Shown here: piece by piece, positions 1 to 8,800 of the stretch | How the letters are laid out: each line of letters begins with the position of its first letter | Position numbering within the stretch: the first letter of the stretch is position 1 | Assembly (NCBI RefSeq): GCF_000170795.1 | Contig: NZ_ABCM01000010.1 | Span: forward strand, 1 to 64,000 | Reading direction: 5' to 3' | DNA length: 64,000 nucleotides | Source of the DNA: Pedobacter sp. BAL39 | GTDB lineage: Bacteria > Bacteroidota > Bacteroidia > Sphingobacteriales > Sphingobacteriaceae | Notes under the pieces: model-generated | Told to the model about the DNA's origin: nothing | The model's database searches: none | Seen by the model: the letters and a program-made list of their open reading frames with translations, nothing else | Position numbers and translations under genes: made by a program

Positions 1-1005
1 AAGTTCTTTCCAGAGATGCCCAATGCAGCACAGATCACCATCGCACAATTGCTCAACCATACCAGTGGACTTGCGGATTATGTAAATGAAAACCTGGAGT
101 GGATCGTAAGCCCTCACACAAAGGTGGAATTGCTGGAAAAGATTTCTAAAGCCAGTCCTCATTTCGAGCCTGGTGCAAAACAGGTATATTCTAATGGAAA
201 TTACCTCATCCTGAGATACATCCTGGAAAAGATCACCGGGAAGACATATCCTGTAGCATTAAAAAGTAGAATTCTGGACAAGATCGGACTAAAAAACACC
301 ATTGCAGGCACCGTCAATAGCAGCCAGCCGCTGGAAGCCAGATCTTATAAACAAATGACGGGATGGAATCCGGTAACCGATATCTACTTTCCTGATGTGG
401 TTGGTGTTGGTGACATCTTATCCACACCACAGGACTTACTTACTTTCATCCAGGCCCTGATGTCTGGCAAGATGACCAGTGCAGAAAGCCTCAGCAAGAT
501 GAAAAGTTTTGAAGGACCGCAGACGCTTGCTATGGGGTTGTTAAGAATGCCCTTTTACAGCAAAACCGTAATCGGACATAATGGAGGAACTTTTGGCACC
601 TACAGCGGAATGTACGCAGTTCCTGAAGACGGACTGTCTTTCACGCTCTGCATCAACGGCCTGAACTACAACATGAATGATATATTGATTGCTATGCTCA
701 GTAGCTATTATAACCAGCCTTACAAAATACCCGTGGTTACAGTTGTAGATTTAAAACCTGAGGATCTGGATGACTTACTGGGCAATTACACAAGCAAAGA
801 CTTGCCCCTGAAGATTGCGGTCACCAAGTCTGCTGCGGTGTTGGTCGTGCAGGCTACCGGTCAGCCTTCATTTCCTCTTGATGCGGTGACTAAAGATGAA
901 TTTAAAAATGAGGGACTAGGGGCTGTGTTAAAGTTCGACAGGGAAAAACATGAAATGACTTTGATTCAGCATGGAAAAAACTTCCATTATGTGATTGAGA
1001 AATAG
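1..1005 (+). CDS. Serine hydrolase, beta-lactamase (class C-like) family, 5' end missing
   Basis: The open frame runs into the window from its left edge, so the N-terminus and the SxxK nucleophile motif are outside. What remains has the family's second half: LLNHTSGL, a YSN motif (the Tyr-x-Asn of class C beta-lactamases and DD-peptidases, within YSNGNY), and HNGG, which stands for the KTG box. A C-terminal beta-rich extension of about 100 residues follows. Such proteins are usually periplasmic or secreted esterases or peptidases; the substrate cannot be told from sequence. The ATG at 16 is internal, not a start. Confidence 0.88.
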   Translation, partial: KFFPEMPNAAQITIAQLLNHTSGLADYVNENLEWIVSPHTKVELLEKISKASPHFEPGAKQVYSNGNYLILRYILEKITGKTYPVALKSRILDKIGLKNTIAGTVNSSQPLEARSYKQMTGWNPVTDIYFPDVVGVGDILSTPQDLLTFIQALMSGKMTSAESLSKMKSFEGPQTLAMGLLRMPFYSKTVIGHNGGTFGTYSGMYAVPEDGLSFTLCINGLNYNMNDILIAMLSSYYNQPYKIPVVTVVDLKPEDLDDLLGNYTSKDLPLKIAVTKSAAVLVVQATGQPSFPLDAVTKDEFKNEGLGAVLKFDREKHEMTLIQHGKNFHYVIEK

Positions 1006-1046
1006 TGATGGTATCACGACATGCCAGACAAAGGGATATGGATGAT

Positions 1047-1397
1047 TTATTTCCTTAAGATCTTCTCCATTGCCTTTCCTTTGGCCAGCTCATCTACCAG
1101 CTTGTCCAGGTAACGGATCTGCTGCATCAGTTTATCTTCTATCTCTTCTACACGATAACCACATATCAGTCCCGTAATTTTGGATACATTGGGATTCATC
1201 TGTGGAGCTTCCGCAAAGAAGGTTTCAAAGTCCGTCCTATCAAGAATCAGTTGCTGTAATTCCTGTTCATTGTACCCGGTGAGCCAGAAAACAACTTCAT
1301 GGAGCTCCTCTTTGGTGCGTCCTTTTTTCTCGGCTTTAGTAACATAATGCGGATAAACACTTGCAAAAGCAGTTTGAAATATTTTGGTGTTTTTCAT
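1047..1397 (-). CDS. DUF2200 family protein
   Basis: A 116-residue protein recognised as DUF2200 from its overall pattern: an N-terminal F-x-x-VYPHYV stretch, the E-V-F-WLTGY segment near residue 37, and a C-terminal helical part with [16 protein letters not shown]. No signal peptide or membrane segment, so it is probably cytoplasmic. The biochemical role of this family is unknown. It converges with the serine hydrolase gene. Confidence 0.85.
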   Translation of the reverse strand: MKNTKIFQTAFASVYPHYVTKAEKKGRTKEELHEVVFWLTGYNEQELQQLILDRTDFETFFAEAPQMNPNVSKITGLICGYRVEEIEDKLMQQIRYLDKLVDELAKGKAMEKILRK

Positions 1398-1502
1398 TTT
1401 TTTATGCTTTACTAAAGATAATTAATTTTCATAACCACTTCCAACACCCTCAAAAAATTAAGCAAATAGCCCTAAGGACACAAACAATCGACTTTTTGAG
1501 TC

Positions 1503-1532
1503 AAAAAAATCCCTGCCTTAATTTGGACAGGG
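1503..1532 (-). terminator. Rho-independent terminator after the alpha-galactosidase gene
   Basis: On the minus strand CCCTGTCC, a 7-nt loop and GGCAGGG form a stem with one mismatch, followed by ATTTTTTT. It lies just past the stop codon of the 1569-3608 gene. Confidence 0.75.
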
Positions 1533-1568
1533 ATCATCATCCTAAAGGATGAAAAATTTAAAATACGG

Positions 1569-3608
1569 CTAGATTTTTATTTTAATGATCATAGCGTCTG
1601 AACCCTCCAGGTCAACATCCAGCGTTTTATTCAGCCCTAACTCTTTCTTGCTGAATAACTCCAGGGCAGAATAAGCACCTTCCTTCAGACCCAATCGACT
1701 TAAAGGGACATGAAATCCTTTAGCACTGGATCCATAATTCAATACCGCCACATAAACAAAATCACGCTCTCTCCTAACAAACAGCTCATTAGCACGGTCT
1801 CCGGTATTGCCATCCACCGGAATAAATGTGTCCCCTGAGCGCGCAATGTTCAACAAGGACTGATCTTTAAGAAAGTATTGTGACCTCGCGGACCACTGAC
1901 CAGGGCTGGAAAAATCATCTCCCAGAATTAATGTGCCCGTAATCAATGCCGATGTTAGCCTTGCGCGGTTGGCGCCTTCAGACTCATTGGCAAAGACGAC
2001 ATGATCTGCATCGACAAAATTATAGAGGTAAGACTGCCACCAACCATAGTTTACACTATTCAATGTGTATTCAGTATCATTGATTGTTTTCCAGGCATCG
2101 CAGGCAATTCTTCTGATGTGCGCATATCTGCCGGTAGCCAGATTTGGCGAAATTGCCGCGTAGACCAGCATCTGTCCCTCCATCCTATCAATCAGGTATT
2201 CCATTCCAGAACGATAAGCCTGCATACCCGTAGTAACAGCAGGGTCATAAAAACCGGTAGACTCAGCTGCCGCATGGCCCAGGAAGTCAATCTTGATCAT
2301 TTTAAATCCGCATTCTTTCAGTTTCCCGATGATGAAATCAATTCGCGCCCTGGTTCCAGGATGCGTAGGATCCAATGCCCTTGCTCCATCGAAATCATGA
2401 TAACCGCCATTTACCTTCGTCCACATTTCCCGAAACTTATAATTACTGCCTTCAGCAGTTCCATTGCCACCACCCTGAAAACCCCAGTCTGTAAATGGAG
2501 CCCAATAGGCACCCGGCTCAAGCCCCTTACTTTTGCAGTAATCCGCAAAGGCTTTTAGCTTGGTGTAGTCGCCGCTCATGCCACCAGTGAGGTTATCCCA
2601 GAAAGAATCCAAATCAATGTAAGCGGTATTGCCATTCCTGAAGTCAGGAAGTTGATCCGCAAAGAAATCCACTACCTTCGTCGCCTTCTCATAGTTGAGT
2701 TTCTCCTGAATCACGCCCCAGCTGTTCCAGCCAAAAGGCACCGCGTTCTTCCAATTGAACACATAAGGTTTTTCAGCAAGCCTGTTCGCCTTTCCATAAG
2801 CCTCGAGACCAAGTCGCCAGTCCGTAAAGTAACCTACAAATACCAACGGAGATTTAATCAGCTCTCCGCTGACGGCCCCATGCTCCTGTTTATCCCGCGT
2901 CACCTTTTCATCCACATAACCTCCCCAGACCTCAAGCGTCGATAGTTCATCCTGATCAGCATCCATCCTGATGCCACTTTTCCAAACCATATGTTCCACA
3001 GAACCCACAATCATTCCTTTTCTCGAATTATTCTCATATAAGGCACCAAGCTCCGAACTGACATTTTCAATTCTTTCCTGTGTTGACCTTGCATTGTACC
3101 TCACAAAAGCATCATTGTCAAACGGCACAAATAAACTCCGGTTGTCACCTTTAGCGTGGATCATGGCTTTATTGGAAATCAGCGCCGCCATATAATTACT
3201 GCTTAGCTTCATTCCACTCAACAGCACCTCAGTAAGAAAGTATTCTTGTTTTGGACTCACATAGAATACCTGTTTCATATCAGGCAGCCCAGCCCGGCTC
3301 AGCGTAATGGTATACTTTTTACCACCCCCCGGACTATCTTTCCAACTGCTTTGCTGAAGCTTAGCCTGCTGATAGTCCTTGCTGGACAGCAGCTTTTGCT
3401 TGTTCTTTACCTGACTAAACGCTTCATAGATGTAGGTTTTACCATTCGTCAGGACGTCATAAGTCCCACTGTTCAGGTGATAAACAATTTTAGACCCTAC
3501 TCCATAAGGGATGGTAACCAGTTTCGGATCGGTACTCCGGGCGAGCCCCTCATTAGTAAAAAATAATAAAGTGGCAACAGCGAAGAGTGCTGACAATGTA
3601 TTTCTCAT
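1569..3608 (-). CDS. Secreted alpha-galactosidase-like glycoside hydrolase (clan GH-D, GH27/GH36 type)
   Basis: About 679 residues. The chosen ATG gives a clean signal peptide (MRNTLSALFAVATLLFF...). Further upstream an ATG at 3623 and a GTG at 3638 are in frame but would only lengthen the cytoplasmic end. A beta-rich N-terminal domain of about 280 residues precedes the TIM barrel, which opens with PFGWNSWG (about residue 291) and YIDLDSFW. The clan nucleophile Asp is expected in KIDFLG at about residue 441. A small C-terminal beta domain follows. Family knowledge points to release of terminal alpha-galactosyl residues; the exact substrate is not predictable. It is periplasmic or surface exposed and stands alone rather than in a full polysaccharide-utilisation locus. 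Confidence 0.85.
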   Translation of the reverse strand: MRNTLSALFAVATLLFFTNEGLARSTDPKLVTIPYGVGSKIVYHLNSGTYDVLTNGKTYIYEAFSQVKNKQKLLSSKDYQQAKLQQSSWKDSPGGGKKYTITLSRAGLPDMKQVFYVSPKQEYFLTEVLLSGMKLSSNYMAALISNKAMIHAKGDNRSLFVPFDNDAFVRYNARSTQERIENVSSELGALYENNSRKGMIVGSVEHMVWKSGIRMDADQDELSTLEVWGGYVDEKVTRDKQEHGAVSGELIKSPLVFVGYFTDWRLGLEAYGKANRLAEKPYVFNWKNAVPFGWNSWGVIQEKLNYEKATKVVDFFADQLPDFRNGNTAYIDLDSFWDNLTGGMSGDYTKLKAFADYCKSKGLEPGAYWAPFTDWGFQGGGNGTAEGSNYKFREMWTKVNGGYHDFDGARALDPTHPGTRARIDFIIGKLKECGFKMIKIDFLGHAAAESTGFYDPAVTTGMQAYRSGMEYLIDRMEGQMLVYAAISPNLATGRYAHIRRIACDAWKTINDTEYTLNSVNYGWWQSYLYNFVDADHVVFANESEGANRARLTSALITGTLILGDDFSSPGQWSARSQYFLKDQSLLNIARSGDTFIPVDGNTGDRANELFVRRERDFVYVAVLNYGSSAKGFHVPLSRLGLKEGAYSALELFSKKELGLNKTLDVDLEGSDAMIIKIKI

Positions 3609-3845
3609 AGCTTGGTTATTCATTTGTGTTCGAAGCACTAAATTATCACAATCTGGCTATTATCTACATTTATTTCAGGATTTCTGTAGTTCCTGCATTC
3701 AATAATCACCATTCGTTGACGATTTCAGAAATCTTCAACACAATAAGCAAATTAGAGCCGACATTGGTGTTCAGAACATTGGAAGATTGAAAAAATTCAT
3801 AACAATATCCAGTAAGGGAACGTTATATGATGATATCATCTCTCT

Positions 3846-4358
3846 ATGAAATATCTCGTTTTACTATTGCTACTTGCAACACTTTGCTCCTGCCAATCCC
3901 AAAAGGCACATGACTTTAATACCCTCCTTGATTCCGCGGAACGAAAGGTTTTCCGGATACTTGTTGCCGATAGCATGGAAAGCAGCCGACTGGAGGCTTT
4001 GATTGCAAGAAAACCTGATGTAGCACTTTCCATCGGACAAAAACAGCATCTTGAGTTGTCAAAGGTGATCAAAGAAATTGACCGGACAGATGTTGGTGAC
4101 CTCCAGGATGGGAAGCCATTAAAGGAAGCATCGATCAAGTATTACGAAGCTTTGCTTCAACTAAAAGACATTGACATACTTGAAGCGCAGCTCATGGCCG
4201 TCACGCTTCAAGGTGATGCTGCCAGGGCGCAAAAAGCACAGACTGACATTTCAAATTTAGCATACAAGCGACTGGAACTTCATAAGGTCATCAGTACGAA
4301 TGACCAGGCAAATTACCAGGCAAAATCAAAATTTGAGAAAGCAAACAGCATCCGCTAA
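3846..4358 (+). CDS. Small putative lipoprotein, helical
   Basis: A 170-residue protein with a hydrophobic N-terminus ending in a lipobox-like LCSC at residues 14-17, so probably SPII processed. The rest is charged and predicted helical by eye, without a family I recognise. It has its own upstream gap of more than 200 bases and converges with the Lrp-type regulator gene. Function unknown. Confidence 0.7.
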   Translation: MKYLVLLLLLATLCSCQSQKAHDFNTLLDSAERKVFRILVADSMESSRLEALIARKPDVALSIGQKQHLELSKVIKEIDRTDVGDLQDGKPLKEASIKYYEALLQLKDIDILEAQLMAVTLQGDAARAQKAQTDISNLAYKRLELHKVISTNDQANYQAKSKFEKANSIR

Positions 4359-4407
4359 AACCTCAATTTATAATCATCAGTCCACGACGTCAGCAGCTAT
4401 TGTACCG

Positions 4408-4869
4408 CTAAAAACTAATATTATGGGTGTTCTTGATCTCTGCCATCACAAAGGTGCTGTGTGTGCTCCCAATACTTTCCACAGATCCCAGTTTGTTAAA
4501 TACAAAATCCTGGTAATGTTTCATATCCCTGGCATAAACCTTTAAGATAAAATCATAATCTCCGGAGATGTTATAACACTCCACAACCTCGTCAATATTG
4601 AGGATGTCCTCTACAAACTGATGTCCTATCTTTTTATCATGCTGTTTGAGCTTGATGTTACAAAAAACAATAAAGCCCTGGTTGAATTTTTCGGCGTCCA
4701 GAATTGCAATGTACTTCTTGATATAACCGTTTCCCTCCAGTCGCTTCATCCTTTCAAAAACCGGTGAAGGCGAAAGGTTGACCAGGGCGGCAAGTTCCTT
4801 ATTGGTATGTTTTGAGTTGTTGGCAAGTATCTTCAGCAACAGCAAATCAGTCTCGTCTAATCCGTTCAT
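4408..4869 (-). CDS. Lrp/AsnC family transcriptional regulator
   Basis: A 153-residue protein of normal family length. Residues 1-60 form the AsnC-type helix-turn-helix (DETDLLLLKILANNSK..., ending GYIKKYIAILD). Residues 65-145 form the RAM/ligand-binding domain with the GDYDFILKV strand typical of amino-acid-sensing Lrp proteins. It is divergently transcribed from the metE riboswitch leader, which makes an amino-acid-related role plausible, but its effector and targets are unknown. Confidence 0.93.
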   Translation of the reverse strand: MNGLDETDLLLLKILANNSKHTNKELAALVNLSPSPVFERMKRLEGNGYIKKYIAILDAEKFNQGFIVFCNIKLKQHDKKIGHQFVEDILNIDEVVECYNISGDYDFILKVYARDMKHYQDFVFNKLGSVESIGSTHSTFVMAEIKNTHNISF

Positions 4870-4992
4870 AGAATAATATCCCTTATGCCTGATAAAAATA
4901 AACCATTAAAAGCACAATATCCTTACATACATTTAAAAACAAGTGATTTTACCTTAATATTATGTTTAAAGAAGTTTTATAATCTTCAAATG

Positions 4993-5000
4993 TATCTTTG
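4993..5000 (+). promoter_or_regulatory. Bacteroidota-type -7 box for the metE leader
   Basis: TATCTTTG matches the TAnnTTTG -7 consensus of the Bacteroidota primary sigma factor. The -33 element is weak (a GTTTAAA about 22 bases upstream). Transcription from here would start near 5006, about 55 bases before the cobalamin aptamer. Confidence 0.65.
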
Positions 5001-5060
5001 TTGGAGTTTAAAGCTGATTTGTAATAATTAGAGTTCTTTGCATATTTCAACAATCGGAAA

Positions 5061-5208
5061 AGGTTTTACTTAGCTGTGGATTAATAGGGAATCGTGTGTA
5101 AATCACGAACTGTCGCGCAACTGTAAGTAACATAAAGGTTTTTGTCCATGAGCTCCACTGCTGTGCGGGAAGGACGATAAAAACTGTTACAAGTCAGGAT
5201 ACCTGCCT
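5061..5208 (+). promoter_or_regulatory. Cobalamin (B12) riboswitch aptamer
   Basis: The conserved core is easy to read in order: AATAGGGAA, CGCGCAACTGTAA, CCACTG, GGGAAGG, and the B12-box AAGTCAGGATACCTGCC at 5191-5207. Order and spacing match the adenosyl/methylcobalamin aptamer family. It lies upstream of the B12-independent methionine synthase gene, the classic arrangement in which cobalamin switches off metE so the B12-dependent enzyme can be used. Confidence 0.96.
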
Positions 5209-5393
5209 CTTCCGTATTGACGATGCTTTCGCGATTGAAGCTTGATGTCAGATTGATACGGACAATGCCTGTAGGACTGTTATGGTTCATGCTGCCTGCG
5301 CCCCTACATTCTACCCTGAAGCTTTGCGCATGGTATCCTGAGATCATGAGGAGCTTGTTACAATGATTATTAACCATTTAAAAAGTTGAAAAG
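5209..5393 (+). promoter_or_regulatory. Expression platform of the metE cobalamin riboswitch
   Basis: This 185-base leader between the aptamer and the metE ATG contains a 7-bp stem (TCCGTAT at 5211-5217 with ATACGGA at 5256-5262), a TGCGC/GCGCA pair (5297-5301 with 5326-5330), and GGTATCCTGA at 5332-5341. The last is the exact complement of TCAGGATACC at 5194-5203 inside the B12 box. The last element could form an alternative structure that competes with the ligand-bound aptamer. No U-rich intrinsic terminator is evident before the start codon. Confidence 0.65.
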
Positions 5394-7700
5394 ATGTTAA
5401 CACAAAACCTCGGCTACCCGCGAATTGGTAGCCAACGACAATTGAAAAAAGCCTGCGAACAATATTGGGCAGGAAAGATTGACCTTACCGAGCTGAATAA
5501 GGTAGCACGTACCATCAAAGAACAAAACTGGCAGACGCAGCTGGATGCAGACATTGATCTGATCCCCTGCAATGATTTTAGTTTCTACGACCAGGTGCTG
5601 GATACCAGCCTGCTGTTAGGCGTAATTCCTCAGCGTTATTCACCGGTGCTGTCGGACATCAAATCCAATAATGAAATTGACCTTTATTTCGCAATGGCCC
5701 GTGGTTATCAGAAAGATGGTCTGGACATCACCGCGATGGAAATGACCAAGTGGCTGGATACCAACTACCATTATATCGTACCTGAATTTACAGCTCAGCA
5801 GGAGTTCAGGATCTTCAATGAAAATATCTTCAGTGAATACAACAGCGCCAAACAACAACTTGGTGAAAAGGCAAAACCTGTACTGCTTGGACCAGTAAGT
5901 TATTTATTGCTCGGTAAAGAAAAAGAACAAGGATTTGAGCGTGTCGACCTGATCAAAGCACTGGTACCTGTATACGTAGACATCATCAACAGGTTAAGGC
6001 AACAGGGCGCTACATGGATCCAGCTGGATGAACCATGTCTGGCACTAGACCTCTCTAAAAAAGAGAAAGAAGCGTTTGAATACGCCTACCGCGCAATATC
6101 AAACCGCATCAGCGGAATCAAAATATTGGTAGCCACTTATTTTGAAGCATTGCTGGACAATACGCAGCTGGCGGTAAACCTTCCAGTTACAGCATTACAT
6201 ATAGACCTGGTACGTGCCTCAGAACAACTGGAAGAGGTACTGGCATTGATCCCCGACCACCTGCAGCTTTCGCTAGGTGTTGTTGACGGCCGTAATGTCT
6301 GGAAAAACGATTACCAGAAGTCCTTAGACCTGATCAATAAAACCATCGAAAAACTGGGTGCCGATAGAGTAATCATCGCCCCTTCCTGCTCGCTTTTACA
6401 CAGCCCAATCGACCTGGAACTGGAAACAGCCATTGATCCGGAGATCAGGAATTGGATGGCCTTTGCCAAGCAAAAGTTGACTGAAGTTAGTGAAATCCGC
6501 CAGATTGCTGAGGGGAATACCGATTTATTGGAAGCCAATAGGGCCGCCATCGAAAGCAGAAGATCCTCACAAAAAGTCCACAAACAGGAAGTTAAAAACC
6601 GCATCGCTGCCATCAGTGACGCCGATGCAACCCGTCAAAGTACATTCCCTGTGCGTCAGCGCCTGCACCACGAACGGTTTAACTTCCCGGCATTCCCAAC
6701 AACAACTATCGGTTCCTTCCCGCAAACCGACGACATCCGTCAGCTGCGTGCGAAATTCAAAAAAGACGAGCTGACGCTGGAGCAATACGATCAGGCCATT
6801 GAACAGGCAACAATTGATGCCATCCGTTGGCAGGAAGAGATTGGTCTGGATGTATTGGTTCACGGAGAATTCGAGCGTAACGATATGGTGGAATATTTCG
6901 GCGAACAGCTGGATGGATTCCTGTTCACCAAAAACGGATGGGTGCAAAGCTACGGCAGCCGTTGCGTGAAACCACCGGTTATTTATGGTGATGTAAGTCG
7001 ACCTAATGACATGACCGTACGCTGGAGCACCTTTGCCGCTTCGCAAACGGACAAGCCAATGAAAGGCATGTTGACAGGCCCGGTAACGATTTTACAATGG
7101 TCGTTCGTCCGCGACGATCAGCCTCGTGAAATGACGACCAACCAGATTGCCTTTGCAATCCGTGATGAAGTAATGGCACTGGAAGCCGCCGGTATCGGTA
7201 TTGTTCAGATCGATGAAGCCGCCATCCGTGAAGGTCTGCCACTAAGAAAAGCCAAACATCCGCATTACCTGGACTGGGCGGTAAGAGCTTTCCGTATCAC
7301 TGCCAGCGGTGTGCAGGACAAAACGCAGATCCACACGCACATGTGTTACAGTGAGTTCAACAACATCATTGAACACATTGCAGCAATGGATGCAGACGTC
7401 ATCACGATAGAGACCTCGAGGTCGCAAATGGAACTACTACAGGCTTTTGCTCATTTTGAATATCCGAATGAGATAGGCCCAGGTGTATACGACATCCATT
7501 CGCCAAGGGTACCAACTACAGAAGAAATGGCTTCGTTATTGGCTAAAGCAGCAGATCTGCTACCGGCACGTCACCTTTGGGTAAACCCGGACTGCGGATT
7601 GAAAACACGTAAATGGCCGGAAACGAAAGCTGCACTTGAAAATATGGTTGCCGCTGCCAAACAGGCAAGGGAGCTGATCAATGTAGAAGGCATCGTTTAA
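5394..7700 (+). CDS. metE: 5-methyltetrahydropteroyltriglutamate--homocysteine methyltransferase (cobalamin-independent methionine synthase)
   Basis: 768 residues, the usual length. The N-terminal half begins with NLGYPRIGSQRQLKKA. The C-terminal catalytic barrel begins near FPTTTIGSFPQT. The zinc ligands appear as the His and Cys of HTHMCYSEF and the Cys of VNPDCGLKTR near the C-terminus; DIHSPRVP is also conserved. The enzyme transfers the methyl group of 5-methyl-tetrahydrofolate to homocysteine in the cytoplasm. Its own riboswitch leader and a strong terminator make it a monocistronic unit, although a methylenetetrahydrofolate-reductase-like gene follows. Confidence 0.98.
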   Translation: MLTQNLGYPRIGSQRQLKKACEQYWAGKIDLTELNKVARTIKEQNWQTQLDADIDLIPCNDFSFYDQVLDTSLLLGVIPQRYSPVLSDIKSNNEIDLYFAMARGYQKDGLDITAMEMTKWLDTNYHYIVPEFTAQQEFRIFNENIFSEYNSAKQQLGEKAKPVLLGPVSYLLLGKEKEQGFERVDLIKALVPVYVDIINRLRQQGATWIQLDEPCLALDLSKKEKEAFEYAYRAISNRISGIKILVATYFEALLDNTQLAVNLPVTALHIDLVRASEQLEEVLALIPDHLQLSLGVVDGRNVWKNDYQKSLDLINKTIEKLGADRVIIAPSCSLLHSPIDLELETAIDPEIRNWMAFAKQKLTEVSEIRQIAEGNTDLLEANRAAIESRRSSQKVHKQEVKNRIAAISDADATRQSTFPVRQRLHHERFNFPAFPTTTIGSFPQTDDIRQLRAKFKKDELTLEQYDQAIEQATIDAIRWQEEIGLDVLVHGEFERNDMVEYFGEQLDGFLFTKNGWVQSYGSRCVKPPVIYGDVSRPNDMTVRWSTFAASQTDKPMKGMLTGPVTILQWSFVRDDQPREMTTNQIAFAIRDEVMALEAAGIGIVQIDEAAIREGLPLRKAKHPHYLDWAVRAFRITASGVQDKTQIHTHMCYSEFNNIIEHIAAMDADVITIETSRSQMELLQAFAHFEYPNEIGPGVYDIHSPRVPTTEEMASLLAKAADLLPARHLWVNPDCGLKTRKWPETKAALENMVAAAKQARELINVEGIV

Positions 7701-7710
7701 ATCATACCAT

Positions 7711-7744
7711 CACTGCAGACAATCACGCTCTGCAGTGCTTTTTT
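7711..7744 (+). terminator. Rho-independent terminator of metE
   Basis: CACTGCAG (7711-7718) and CTGCAGTG (7730-7737) form a perfect 8-bp stem with an 11-base loop, followed by CTTTTTT. It lies 10 bases past the metE stop. Confidence 0.93.
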
Positions 7745-7833
7745 CAACTGATCAGCCTTCAAAAAAAACATCTCTAAGCTTCAACGTTCGTGATGGAAGA
7801 AAAACCATTATATTTAACCAGCAAAAATTTTCT

Positions 7834-8796
7834 ATGTTCCTAGATAAAATTAAATCCGGCGTGTCTGGAATTTTAACATACGGCATCACTCCTCCAAAAT
7901 CAGAGACACTCCCTGAACGGATTGCTGAAATTGCCGAAAGAACCATCGCAAGGCTTATTCCTTTGGATATCGATGCGCTCATCGTTTACGACGTACAGGA
8001 TGAGTCTGCCCGCACCACTGAAGAAAGGCCATTCCCCTTTTTGAAAGCTTATGATCCTTTCAACTTTGCCCGCGAGTACCTCCAGGCGCTGGAAATACCT
8101 AAAATCATTTATCGCCCTGCAGGAAAATTCTATAAAGAAGAACTATCCGAATGGCTGGAGCATCTTCACCAGCATCACTTTTACCCTGTTTTTGTAGGTG
8201 TTCCTGCGCCCGACTTCCCTGTGAAGATCAGCTTACCAGAAGCATACGACATCTGGAGTAAACATAAAGCAACATCCGTAATGGGTGCGGTAACAATTTC
8301 AGAAAGACACGAGGTGTTAAAGGATGAAGACAAACGCATCCTGGATAAGGCCGCTTGCGGGGTGTCCTATTTCATTTCGCAGTGTGTATTCGATGTCGCC
8401 TACGCCAAAAAAGTAGTGGAAGACCTTTGCAAAACATGCCGGGAAACGCAGGCCGTCCCGCCTACGATGATCTTCACTCTTACCGCATGCGGTTCGGCAA
8501 AAACCCTTCATTTCATGGAGTGGCTGGGCATACATATCCCTGCTCCGCTGAAAGAGGAATTGAGACATTCCGACAATATGCTGGAAAGATCAGTCAATGT
8601 TTGCCTGGATATTGCTGAAGAGCTGATGGAATTCTGCTCCAAACAATGTGTTCCTTTTGGCTTTAACATTGAAAGTGTAGCCATCAGGAAAGACGAAATC
8701 GAAGCATCAATCTACATGGTGAATCAGATTGCTGAAAAGCTGAAAAAGAAAGGCCTGAGGGAAACGGCAGCTGTTTCAACAGGTGGAACCCCTTAA
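7834..8796 (+). CDS. Methylenetetrahydrofolate reductase-like protein
   Basis: A 320-residue protein with an MTHFR-like pattern: LTYGITPPKSETLPERIAEIAERTIARL at the start, a later FTLTACGSAKTLHFMEWLGI, and a C-terminal FGFNIESVAIRKDE. A GTG at 7735 is in frame but lies inside the metE terminator stem, so the ATG at 7834 is preferred. MTHFR makes the 5-methyl-tetrahydrofolate that MetE uses, so the adjacency makes metabolic sense. The divergent form of the motifs means the protein may be a specialised paralogue (COG0685-like) rather than the main MetF. Confidence 0.75.
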   Translation: MFLDKIKSGVSGILTYGITPPKSETLPERIAEIAERTIARLIPLDIDALIVYDVQDESARTTEERPFPFLKAYDPFNFAREYLQALEIPKIIYRPAGKFYKEELSEWLEHLHQHHFYPVFVGVPAPDFPVKISLPEAYDIWSKHKATSVMGAVTISERHEVLKDEDKRILDKAACGVSYFISQCVFDVAYAKKVVEDLCKTCRETQAVPPTMIFTLTACGSAKTLHFMEWLGIHIPAPLKEELRHSDNMLERSVNVCLDIAEELMEFCSKQCVPFGFNIESVAIRKDEIEASIYMVNQIAEKLKKKGLRETAAVSTGGTP

Positions 8797-8800
8797 TTCT

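Noticed and set aside
5081..5377. 98-codon minus-strand frame opposite the metE leader
   Set aside because: It runs through the cobalamin aptamer and expression platform, whose conserved RNA motifs explain the sequence; the peptide has no family features.
6311..7427. Several minus-strand frames inside metE
   Set aside because: All are opposite a complete, strongly conserved gene and show no family features of their own.
7735..7833. GTG start extending the MTHFR-like gene by 33 codons
   Set aside because: The codons lie inside the metE terminator stem and its T-run; the ATG at 7834 starts the recognisable domain.
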